DNA of 6,810 nt from assembly GCA_040772085.1 (NCBI GenBank), contig JAXGYU010000003.1:1-6810 (forward strand). The letters are read 5' to 3'. Of this stretch, positions 1-6,766 are shown piece by piece. Every line of letters begins with the position of its first letter. The first letter of the stretch is position 1. The notes beneath the pieces were generated by a model. The model was not told the DNA's origin, did not search any database, and saw only the letters and a list, made by a program, of their open reading frames with translations. Origin of the DNA: JAXGMV01 sp040772085 (lineage in GTDB: Bacteria > Chloroflexota > Anaerolineae > Anaerolineales > Anaerolineaceae). A program made the translations under genes and the position numbers.

Positions 1-34
1 AAAACGCAATTCTCTCGAGCACCTTCGAATCACA

Positions 35-64
35 AAACAGGAGGAGCGAATGCTCCTCCTGTTT
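35..64 (-). terminator. Intrinsic terminator of the sigma/anti-sigma operon
   Basis: A perfect inverted repeat pairs AAACAGGAGGAGC (35-47) with GCTCCTCCTGTTT (52-64) around a four-base loop. It begins 16 bases past the stop codon of the large minus-strand gene. On the minus strand the hairpin ends in GTTTT, a short T-run, so termination there is plausible. The hairpin is almost symmetrical and could also stop a plus-strand transcript entering from outside the window. The hairpin is seen directly; its function is inferred. Confidence 0.75.
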
Positions 65-80
65 ATCTCCACCACCAATC

Positions 81-2414
81 CTACGGCAGCATCAGCGGCA
101 TCACCCACGGACCGGGGTAGATATACCCCATCGCTTCCATGAATGCCCGGTAGGCTTGCTGTTCGGTCATGTCGGCAGGCAATTTATGGTACACCGGACC
201 CGCGCCGCCTCCGCCCACCCCCTGCGTGACCGTCCAGGACATCTCGATCCCCTGTGCCTTCAACTTGGTGATCGCCTGGTTCACCAAGTCGTCCGGCGCT
301 CGTTCCGGCATTGATTGCTCGAGCTCGGGCACATGCAGGGTCAGCAGCTTGTCGCCGCCGGCAGAACCAATCGCAAAATCCAGCCCGTAGCAGCGCCCGT
401 ACGGCATGCTCAGCACGGGGTTATCCGGTAGTATTTCGTCCGATTTTGGAAACTCCTTCATGTAAACCAGCCTGAAGCCGTTCGAATTCGCTCGCTTGCC
501 GGCATGTTCCAGTTCAATCTGCCAGATGGTCCAGTCATTGGTTACCGGCTCCGGGTTGTTGTAGCACACCACGGCGCTCGTAAAGCTGGGCGTGACCTCG
601 GCGGATTCGACCCACATGCTGACGTCATTCACCACCACCGCAGGCTGGCGTCCAAACTTCTGTATCGGCGCGACTGGCGCAGTGAAATCAAAGCTGAATT
701 TTCCAACCGGCGCAGGCGGCAGCCTGGGTGGGATATAACCTGCCGGCGGCGGTGTCGGTGTAAGCGTCGTCACCGGCGGCGGGAACCAGCCCAGATTTTC
801 GCCCATGTCACCATCGATGCCGAGATTCATTTCAAAGCGGAAACTGACCTCTGCTGTCTCAACAGGCTGGCGGAAGACCCAACTGCGCACGCCATGGATA
901 ACACCCGGCTCCTGCTCGTCGCGCTGCAATTCATCCGAGCCGCTGTAATTGGGGACCTCAGCGCCAGTCACCGGGTCGAAGATCGCCGACGTACCGGAGA
1001 GCACTTCGGCGCCCGGCACATCAGGCAGGCCGCGAATGGTGTAAGCCACCGATGCGCGCTTGGCATCCACATACACCCAGTCGAGCGTGACGCTCACCTC
1101 ACCGATCGCCTGCTGAGCCATCGGGGTTGGCTCGAGCGTCGCGGTCGGCTGAGGCGCGTCGGGATCAGCCGGCAGACCAATTGTGAACAGCCAGGGACCC
1201 TCCACGCTCTCTTCAAGCACATGCAACACCTTCAGCCGCGGGTCATCTTCGGCATTGATCACCTCGGGCTTCCGGACAAACTGCCAGCCGCCGAGGCCAT
1301 CGCTCACAGAAGCTTTCGCCGGCTTGATCTCAATGCCATATTGCGCCAGTTCAGCATTGGCAGCCAGAATCCGGTCTGCTGGCAGTTCATCCTGCCCGGT
1401 CAGCGGCACCACCATCCGGTTCAGGCTCAGGTTCAGCACACGGGCATTGTTAGCGCTGCCGATGGGAAAACCCATCCGGGCGCAATGATCATCAGTGATT
1501 TGACCAAGGTACTTGTATGTTCGGTAACCCGCCGCTTCACCATCATCCGCTCGCAAAGTCACACTAGATAAGTACCAAAACGGCGCGTCACCCGGCGGGA
1601 AATCGTAGCACAAGGTGACTTCTGTGAAGGACGGGCTGATGTCCATGCTGGTCAGGCGTGCCTCAATGCCATTCACCGTGACTGCCCGGGTAAAGTTTTC
1701 GCCCATGGTACGGGCCACATTCATCGGCAGCCCGCGCACGGTAAATTTATATTCAGCCTTGCGCGTCCACTCCGGGCTGGCGCTGACCTGCAGCAGCGGC
1801 ACCGTCACATCAACATCCAGCAGGACGCCTTCATCTGCCTGTATCACCAGGAACTGGGAGTAGGTCCACGCTTGCGCGTCATTGCGCAAACTCTGATTGG
1901 CGCCATTAGCGGTGTGGATTTCAGCATTCAGGAAGGTCAGCTCAGGGTTGCCGAAAGTGTAGTCAGCCGGCAGCGCGTCGGAGTGCCAGAATAAAGCCAG
2001 ACGGTGCGTATCGGCATAGGCCTGCTCCAATGTCAGGGTCACGCCTGCCAGCGTCTGACTCTCACCAACCTGTAAGAGCGCCGTCTCTCCGATGCCTGGC
2101 CGCGGTGATTTGATGGTGGTTGGGACTATGGTCGGCAGCACGGTCTGATTGACTTCCACCAGCAAACCTGCCTCCTGCGCCTGCTTCAAACCGGGATCCA
2201 GCAGCAAGCGATAAATGGCATAAGCGGCGGTCGTCACTATCGCCAGGGCAAGCAGCGCGGTCACCATGGTGAAGGCGAACTGCCAGCGTTTGCGGCTGGG
2301 TTTGATGCCGCTGCCATCCTCCAGCCTTTCCAGAATTGCAGGCATCAGGTTGACATCCTTCGAAATCGCCTCAGCGGCGATGTGATCTAACATGGTCATA
2401 CTCGTGGGACTCAT
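81..2414 (-). CDS. Putative membrane-anchored anti-sigma / sensory protein with duplicated outer domain
   Basis: The protein has 777 residues. The start ATG overlaps the stop of the sigma gene (ATGA), with AAAGGA seven bases upstream; a start further up would lie inside the sigma gene. Residues 1-43 are cytoplasmic and charged, 45-70 form one hydrophobic helix (WQFAFTMVTALLALAIV...), and the rest is outside the membrane. The outer part is an internal duplication. Residues about 118-412 match about 437-775: PSFT...CY at 261-270 and 609-618, IGSA at 318-321 and 682-685, GPW at 406-408 and 768-770. The only four cysteines are Cys269/Cys311 and Cys617/Cys675, one pair per copy. Pro/Thr-rich linkers lie at 420-432 and 545-570. 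Layout and position resemble the DUF4179-type membrane proteins encoded after ECF sigma genes, but I cannot confirm that domain. No zinc-binding anti-sigma motif (HxxxCxxC) is present. The anti-sigma role rests on gene order and topology and is inference; a membrane or cell-surface protein merely controlled by the sigma factor is the alternative. Confidence 0.7.
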   Translation of the reverse strand: MSPTSMTMLDHIAAEAISKDVNLMPAILERLEDGSGIKPSRKRWQFAFTMVTALLALAIVTTAAYAIYRLLLDPGLKQAQEAGLLVEVNQTVLPTIVPTTIKSPRPGIGETALLQVGESQTLAGVTLTLEQAYADTHRLALFWHSDALPADYTFGNPELTFLNAEIHTANGANQSLRNDAQAWTYSQFLVIQADEGVLLDVDVTVPLLQVSASPEWTRKAEYKFTVRGLPMNVARTMGENFTRAVTVNGIEARLTSMDISPSFTEVTLCYDFPPGDAPFWYLSSVTLRADDGEAAGYRTYKYLGQITDDHCARMGFPIGSANNARVLNLSLNRMVVPLTGQDELPADRILAANAELAQYGIEIKPAKASVSDGLGGWQFVRKPEVINAEDDPRLKVLHVLEESVEGPWLFTIGLPADPDAPQPTATLEPTPMAQQAIGEVSVTLDWVYVDAKRASVAYTIRGLPDVPGAEVLSGTSAIFDPVTGAEVPNYSGSDELQRDEQEPGVIHGVRSWVFRQPVETAEVSFRFEMNLGIDGDMGENLGWFPPPVTTLTPTPPPAGYIPPRLPPAPVGKFSFDFTAPVAPIQKFGRQPAVVVNDVSMWVESAEVTPSFTSAVVCYNNPEPVTNDWTIWQIELEHAGKRANSNGFRLVYMKEFPKSDEILPDNPVLSMPYGRCYGLDFAIGSAGGDKLLTLHVPELEQSMPERAPDDLVNQAITKLKAQGIEMSWTVTQGVGGGGAGPVYHKLPADMTEQQAYRAFMEAMGYIYPGPWVMPLMLP

Positions 2415-2971
2415 CGGTCGATCCTTTCTCCGCCCAACAGGACACGCATGCGTTCCCGCGCGGAATGCAGCAGCCACTTGACGGTGCCTGGCGCGACATC
2501 CATCTTCTGCGCCATTTCTTTCTCATTGCTGCCCAGGTAATAACGTTGGACGATAGCTGCCCGTTCACGCGGGGTGAGCTGCCGCAGCAAGCTTTTTATC
2601 TGTTCTTCCAGTTCCTTGCTGATCAGTTGGTTCTCAACACCCTGAGCGGGCGTCGAAAGCAGCCGGCTCAATTCAAGGAAGGGTTGATCGCTCTCGAGCG
2701 GCACGGCGCGCGCGTCCTTGCGGGCGACGTTCAGCGCCTGGTTGACGACGCTGCGCATCAGATAGGGCTCGAAAGGTGATCCGGTTTTGAATTGCTGGAT
2801 GCGCAGACACAGCCGCAGGAAGACATCTGCCACCACATCCTCGGCAGTCTGTGTATCCTGCGTGATCAGGTATGCCGCCCTGACGGCCTTGACCTGGTAA
2901 CGGCTGACCAGATACTCCAGCCCCGCCAGGTCGCCCTGCTTCAGAGCGTCAATCGCTTGTTGTTCTCGCAT
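2411..2971 (-). CDS. ECF-type RNA polymerase sigma factor (sigma-70 family)
   Basis: The protein has 186 residues, a normal length for ECF sigma factors, with only the two core domains. Region 2, about residues 17-85, contains DTQTAEDVVADVFLRL and the following FEPYLMRSVVNQALNVARK helix, which recognise and melt the -10 element. Region 4, about 124-178, contains LTPRERAAIVQRYYLGSNEKE and the helix-turn-helix APGTVKWLLHSARERM, which reads the -35 element. The linker (about 88-118) is short, and regions 1 and 3 are absent. The start ATG at 2971 has GGAGG four bases upstream. The downstream gene overlaps the stop codon, so the two are probably translationally coupled, the usual arrangement for a sigma factor and its anti-sigma partner. 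Its target genes cannot be told from this window. The family call is firm; the subgroup is not determined. Confidence 0.93.
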   Translation of the reverse strand: MREQQAIDALKQGDLAGLEYLVSRYQVKAVRAAYLITQDTQTAEDVVADVFLRLCLRIQQFKTGSPFEPYLMRSVVNQALNVARKDARAVPLESDQPFLELSRLLSTPAQGVENQLISKELEEQIKSLLRQLTPRERAAIVQRYYLGSNEKEMAQKMDVAPGTVKWLLHSARERMRVLLGGERIDR

Positions 2972-2992
2972 GCAACCTCCATGACGTAGATT

Positions 2993-3002
2993 TGACCGGT
3001 CA
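2993..3002. promoter_or_regulatory. Perfect 10-bp palindrome, possible operator
   Basis: TGACCGGTCA reads the same on both strands and lies 22 bases upstream of the sigma-factor start codon. It overlaps the place where transcription would begin if TATATT at 3008-3013 (minus strand) is the -10 box. A dimeric repressor bound here could block the sigma operon. A palindrome this short can arise by chance, so the operator role is a guess. Confidence 0.3.
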
Positions 3003-3007
3003 TACTA

Positions 3008-3036
3008 AATATACAAACCACGCCGGAAAAGGTTGG
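3008..3036 (-). promoter_or_regulatory. Candidate promoter of the sigma/anti-sigma operon
   Basis: Reading the minus strand, CCAACC (3036-3031) is followed after 17 bases by TATATT (3013-3008). The AAC core of the upstream box resembles the -35 of ECF promoters (GGAAC type), which would suit autoregulation, while TATATT resembles a housekeeping -10. An overlapping alternative -10, TAGTAT, lies at 3007-3002. The match is weak for either class and only the location, 37 bases or more before the start codon, supports it. Confidence 0.3.
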
Positions 3037-3084
3037 GGATGACTTAATAGTAACGGAAGAATCCGGCTCAGTACCGTTGATTCA

Positions 3085-3093
3085 TGTTATACT
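3085..3093 (+). promoter_or_regulatory. Extended -10 promoter for rpsB-tsf
   Basis: TGTTATACT fits the extended -10 pattern TGn-TATAAT with five of six hexamer bases. No good -35 box is found 16-18 bases upstream (GGCTCA at 3065-3070), which is common for extended -10 promoters. Transcription would start near 3100 and leave a leader of about 130 bases before rpsB. Sequence match is seen; activity is inferred. Confidence 0.5.
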
Positions 3094-3097
3094 TGAC

Positions 3098-3229
3098 GGG
3101 CTAAATCGGCTGAAAAGCCCATAGCAATCACACACGCTTTCTGACGTCGCCCTGCGTCCCTCAACCGAGGGGTGGGTGGCGCAAGAGGAAAGCGGAGGAA
3201 ATCAAAACGCAAAGGAGCAAGGACTACCC
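3098..3229 (+). promoter_or_regulatory. Structured 5' leader of rpsB, candidate S2-responsive regulator
   Basis: Three elements are visible. First, GGCT-GAAA-AGCC (3108-3119) is a small hairpin with a GNRA loop; its 3' arm could instead pair with GGGCT at 3098-3102. Second, CCCTC-AACC-GAGGG (3158-3171) tops a longer imperfect stem closed by CGCC (3148-3151) and GGCG (3178-3181). Third, GGGTGG (3174-3179) can pair, with one G-U, with CTACCC (3224-3229), the six bases just before the rpsB ATG, next to the Shine-Dalgarno sequence AAGGA (3219-3223). The second and third pairings compete for 3178-3179. Ribosomal protein S2 is known to repress its own operon through the rpsB leader in other bacteria; that this leader does so is inference. 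Confidence 0.4.
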
Positions 3230-4129
<900 letters not shown>

Positions 4130-4167
4130 GTGCTGGCATCTGGTTAACTGAAACGAAAGAGGACGAA

Positions 4168-4770
4168 ATGACCATTACTACCGCTCAAATCAAAGAACTG
4201 CGAGAGAAAACCGGCGCCGGTATCCTGGACTGCCGCAAGGCACTCGAAGCCACTGACGGTGATCTCGACAAGGCGCTCGATATCCTGCGCGAAAAAGGGC
4301 TCGCAACCGCTGCCAAACGTGCCGGCCGCACCGCCGCTGAAGGCGTCGTGGAACTGTATTCACACGGCAATGGCCGCGTTGGCGTGATGCTCGAGCTCAA
4401 CTGCGAAACCGACTTTGTCGGCCGCTCCGAAGCTTTCCGCACCCTGGCGCATGAACTGGCGCTGCAGGTCGCCGCTGCCAACCCGCTCTATATCTCTGAA
4501 GCCGATGTCCCCGCCGAAGTGCTGGAGAAGGAAGCCCACATCGCGACCGTAAGGGCAAAAGAAGAAGGCAAGCCCGAGAATATCCTCCCCCGCATCGTCG
4601 AGGGCTCGATCAAGAAGTGGAAGGAAGAGTTTGTTCTGCTGAATCAACCCTACATTCGCGACGAGTCCCTGAGCGTGCAGGATCTGGTCAACCAGAATGT
4701 TGCCGCGATGGGCGAGAATGTGATCATACGACGCTTCGTGCGCTACGCCTTAGGCGAGATTAGCGAGTAA
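4168..4770 (+). CDS. tsf: Translation elongation factor Ts, short form
   Basis: The protein has 200 residues. EF-Ts releases GDP from EF-Tu so that it can bind GTP and return to tRNA delivery. The N-terminal UBA-like domain (5-40) contains IKELREKTGAGILDCRKAL, and the core carries the TDFV motif (81-84) that contacts EF-Tu. The length matches the short type known from Thermus (about 196 residues) rather than the 283-residue E. coli type, so the second core subdomain and the coiled coil are missing or reduced. Thermus EF-Ts acts as a dimer; the same may hold here. The start has AGAGGA four bases upstream. It lies 38 bases after rpsB with no terminator between, so the two are cotranscribed. Confidence 0.97.
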   Translation: MTITTAQIKELREKTGAGILDCRKALEATDGDLDKALDILREKGLATAAKRAGRTAAEGVVELYSHGNGRVGVMLELNCETDFVGRSEAFRTLAHELALQVAAANPLYISEADVPAEVLEKEAHIATVRAKEEGKPENILPRIVEGSIKKWKEEFVLLNQPYIRDESLSVQDLVNQNVAAMGENVIIRRFVRYALGEISE

Positions 4771-4774
4771 AATT

Positions 4775-4802
4775 AAAGCCAACCGAAAGGTTGGCTTTTT
4801 TT
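4775..4802 (+). terminator. Strong intrinsic terminator between tsf and pyrH
   Basis: AAAGCCAACC (4775-4784) pairs perfectly with GGTTGGCTTT (4789-4798) around a GAAA loop, and a run of seven T follows from 4796 to 4802. It begins four bases after the tsf stop codon and ends five bases before the pyrH Shine-Dalgarno sequence. It should end most rpsB-tsf transcripts, leaving pyrH dependent on read-through or on a promoter inside tsf. Confidence 0.9.
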
Positions 4803-4806
4803 ATCC

Positions 4807-4812
4807 AAGGAG
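4807..4812 (+). promoter_or_regulatory. Ribosome binding site of pyrH
   Basis: AAGGAG sits five bases before ATG 4818 and fixes that start. An in-frame TTG at 4791 lies inside the terminator hairpin with no such site and would add nine residues unlike UMP kinase. Confidence 0.85.
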
Positions 4813-4817
4813 ACTTC

Positions 4818-5531
4818 ATGGACAACATCAAATACAAGCGCGTGCTACTGAAGATCAGCGGTGAAGCGTTGGGCGGTCATGACAATCAGGGCATCGACCC
4901 AACGGTCGCACGCGATATTGCCGCCAGAGTAAAAGAGATTCATGAGATGGGTGTTGACGTCGCCATCGTGATCGGTGCCGGCAACCTGTGGCGCGGCAAG
5001 GTCGGCTTGAATGAAGGCATGGACCGCGCGACCGCCGACTATATGGGCATGCTCGCGACCATTATGAACGCGCTGGCTCTGATGGACGCCCTGGAGAGTA
5101 TGAATGTCATCACGCGCGTCCAGACCGCGATCGAGATGCGCACTGTGGCGGAACCATATATTCGCCGGCGCGCCATCCGGCACCTTGAGAAAGGACGCGT
5201 CGTGATCTTTGGCGGCGGAACAGGCAATCCTTATTTCTCGACAGATACCGCAGCCGCTCTGCGCGCGATGGAGATCGGCGCGGATGTGCTGATCAAGGCG
5301 ACGAAAGTCGACGGCATTTATGACTGCGACCCCAAACAGCATGCCAATGCCAAAAAGTTTGACAACCTGACCTATATCGACACCATCAACCGCAAGATCG
5401 AGGTGATGGACACCACAGCCGTGACGTTGTGCATGGAGCACCATCTGCCAATTCTGGTGCTGAATTTGTGGGACAATGTCGCCCTCAAGAAAGCACTGCT
5501 GGGCGAACAGGTCGGCACGCTTGTTTCATAA
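4818..5531 (+). CDS. pyrH: Uridylate kinase (UMP kinase)
   Basis: The protein has 237 residues, typical of the bacterial hexameric UMP kinases of the amino-acid-kinase fold. It converts UMP and ATP to UDP and ADP in the cytoplasm, the step that feeds all pyrimidine nucleotide synthesis. Visible motifs are LLKISGEAL (10-18, phosphate binding), IGAGNLWRG (52-60), MDRATADYMGMLATIMNAL (68-86), GGGTGNPYFSTDTAAALRA (132-150, UMP binding) and KATKVDGIYDCDP (160-172, nucleotide binding). The start is set by AAGGAG five bases upstream. It follows tsf as in many bacteria, but a strong terminator separates the two and frr does not follow. No key residue appears to be missing. Confidence 0.97.
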   Translation: MDNIKYKRVLLKISGEALGGHDNQGIDPTVARDIAARVKEIHEMGVDVAIVIGAGNLWRGKVGLNEGMDRATADYMGMLATIMNALALMDALESMNVITRVQTAIEMRTVAEPYIRRRAIRHLEKGRVVIFGGGTGNPYFSTDTAAALRAMEIGADVLIKATKVDGIYDCDPKQHANAKKFDNLTYIDTINRKIEVMDTTAVTLCMEHHLPILVLNLWDNVALKKALLGEQVGTLVS

Positions 5532-5555
5532 CCTGGAAACGAATCAAGTCAATTG

Positions 5556-5577
5556 AAACCCGCCCTGCGCGGGTTTT
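5556..5577 (+). terminator. Intrinsic terminator after pyrH
   Basis: AAACCCGC (5556-5563) pairs with GCGGGTTT (5569-5576) across a five-base loop, with TTTT at 5574-5577 followed by ATT. It starts 24 bases after the pyrH stop and separates pyrH from the next transcription unit. Confidence 0.85.
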
Positions 5578-5588
5578 ATTATGCGCGC

Positions 5589-5616
5589 TTGACATGGGGT
5601 TGGCTGACGATATGAT
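5589..5616 (+). promoter_or_regulatory. Near-consensus sigma-A promoter for the yhfC-like operon
   Basis: TTGACA (5589-5594) is a perfect -35 box, and TATGAT (5611-5616) matches five of six -10 bases, at 16-base spacing. Transcription should start at about 5622-5625, at or within nine bases of the start codon, so the mRNA would have almost no 5' leader. It lies directly after the pyrH terminator, as expected for a new transcription unit. Confidence 0.75.
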
Positions 5617-5630
5617 TGAGAGTGATGAAC

Positions 5631-6287
5631 ATGAGTGAAGAGAAGACTTTCCTGAGACGGCTCAGCGAAAACAAGCTGGTCTGGTTTCTGCTGGGTGCGA
5701 TGTGCTTCTATATTTCGCAGCCGCTGATTCGCATACCCTTGCTGACTGCATGGCAGAACAGTGTCGGGTATCTCATGCTGGCGGCAACCAGCCCGGCGCT
5801 ATTGTGGCTGATCCTGGGCGGCACGGCGGGACTGGCTGAGGAGCTGGCGCGCTTTCTGTTCAAGCTGGGGCTGGTCCGCCCCACGCCAAGCGGGATCAGC
5901 CAGCCAATCATATTTGGGCTGGGTCATGGATTGATGGAGGTGGTTTACCTGCTGCTGCCGCCATTACTCTCAGGCTACGGACCAATGATGGGTCTGGCAT
6001 TTCTCGAGCGTGCGTTGGCAATGTGCATGCATGTCGGGCTGACCGTCATGGTCTGGAATGGTTTCCAGACTGGACGGAGATGGCTGTACCTCGGGCTCGC
6101 CATTCTGGTGCATGCGCTCATCGACAGCTCGCTCGGACTGCTGATGGCGCTCAAGCTGACCCCGCTCCAGACCGAAGGGGTGATCGGCTTGTACGCGCTG
6201 GGGTTACTGGTTTACACTATCTATTCACGCAAATATTATCGTCCTTCCTCCACGGTCACAGAAATGCTGACCAGCCAGGAAGGCTGA
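5631..6287 (+). CDS. YhfC-family intramembrane metalloprotease (putative)
   Basis: The protein has 218 residues and is mostly hydrophobic, with about six membrane segments (roughly 16-36, 44-66, 92-114, 118-142, 152-172 and 181-198). The pattern of conserved residues fits YhfC (DUF2324), a branch of the superfamily that includes CPBP and PrsW proteases: GLAEELARF with Glu70/Glu71, FGLGHGLMEVV with His99 and Glu103, LERALAMCMHVGL with Glu126/Arg127 and His134, and LVHALID with His161 and Asp165. The glutamates and histidines would bind the catalytic metal in the membrane. Its substrate is unknown. It is somewhat shorter than typical members (about 250 residues). ATG 5631 is taken because GAGAG lies eight bases upstream; ATG 5625, two codons earlier, is equally possible and coincides with the predicted transcript start. 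The lipoprotein gene 13 bases downstream is probably in the same operon. Confidence 0.8.
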   Translation: MSEEKTFLRRLSENKLVWFLLGAMCFYISQPLIRIPLLTAWQNSVGYLMLAATSPALLWLILGGTAGLAEELARFLFKLGLVRPTPSGISQPIIFGLGHGLMEVVYLLLPPLLSGYGPMMGLAFLERALAMCMHVGLTVMVWNGFQTGRRWLYLGLAILVHALIDSSLGLLMALKLTPLQTEGVIGLYALGLLVYTIYSRKYYRPSSTVTEMLTSQEG

Positions 6288-6300
6288 TTCAGGAGATCAC

Positions 6301-6705
6301 ATGAAAAAATATTTCAGCATCATTGTTCTCGTGCTTATTGCAACGGTCATTTTAAGCGCCTGCGGCGGCAAACCGCTGGCTGCTGCGTTTGATAAGGCTA
6401 CTGTGGAAGCTGCCGCCAAAGGTGTTGTGGAGAAGCTCAACGCGCGCGACGCTCAGGGCTTGCGCGACATCAGCAACCCCCAGCTCAACGCGGCGATCGA
6501 TGACGCGACCATGGGGCAGATCCTCGATGCTGTCGCGGCTGCCGGCGCGTTCAATGGCTTCGGCGATATGGCTGTTTCAGGGGTGAATACCAATAATCTC
6601 GATTACGCGATGGTGATCCTGAAAGCGGATTACGCGCAGAAGGATTTGATCTATACAATCTCCTTTGATACAGATATGAAGCTGGCGGGGCTGTATTACA
6701 AATAA
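6301..6705 (+). CDS. DUF3887-type lipoprotein
   Basis: The protein has 134 residues. It begins with a lipoprotein signal: MKKY, a hydrophobic stretch (6-18) and the lipobox LSAC with Cys21 as the residue to be lipidated. The mature part of about 113 residues opens with a helical region (FDKATVEAAAKGVVEKLNAR) and ends in YTISFDTDMKLAGLYYK, the closing strand pattern of DUF3887 domains, a small fold of unknown function in the broad NTF2-like shape. It should be anchored to the outer face of the cytoplasmic membrane. The start has AGGAGA four bases upstream. It lies 13 bases after the protease gene, so the two are probably cotranscribed; a functional link is possible but not shown. The domain assignment is from motif recall and not from a search. 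Confidence 0.85.
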   Translation: MKKYFSIIVLVLIATVILSACGGKPLAAAFDKATVEAAAKGVVEKLNARDAQGLRDISNPQLNAAIDDATMGQILDAVAAAGAFNGFGDMAVSGVNTNNLDYAMVILKADYAQKDLIYTISFDTDMKLAGLYYK

Positions 6706-6741
6706 CACCCGCATGACCTGGCAGGGTTGATGCAGATGTAG

Positions 6742-6766
6742 GTCGGGAGCGGTTTTCGCTCCCGAC
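6742..6766 (+). terminator. Hairpin after the lipoprotein gene, probable terminator
   Basis: GTCGGGAGCG (6742-6751) pairs perfectly with CGCTCCCGAC (6757-6766) around GTTTT. It begins 36 bases after the lipoprotein stop. The tail is only ACTTTCAT, a poor T-run, so release may be weak. It could serve converging transcripts from both sides. Confidence 0.6.

Noticed and set aside
504..1571. A 355-codon open frame on the plus strand opposite the large membrane protein gene
   Set aside because: It is rich in His, Arg and Ala with no recognisable motif, has no ribosome binding site, and lies wholly antisense to a gene with a clear membrane helix and internal repeats. It is a by-product of GC-rich coding sequence.
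3176..3229. GTG start at 3176 extending rpsB by 18 residues
   Set aside because: The added residues do not resemble S2, the frame runs through the leader hairpin, and ATG 3230 has a well-spaced AAGGA.
4845..5444. A 199-codon open frame on the minus strand opposite pyrH
   Set aside because: It has no known motif and is His/Asp-rich, as expected for the complement of pyrH.
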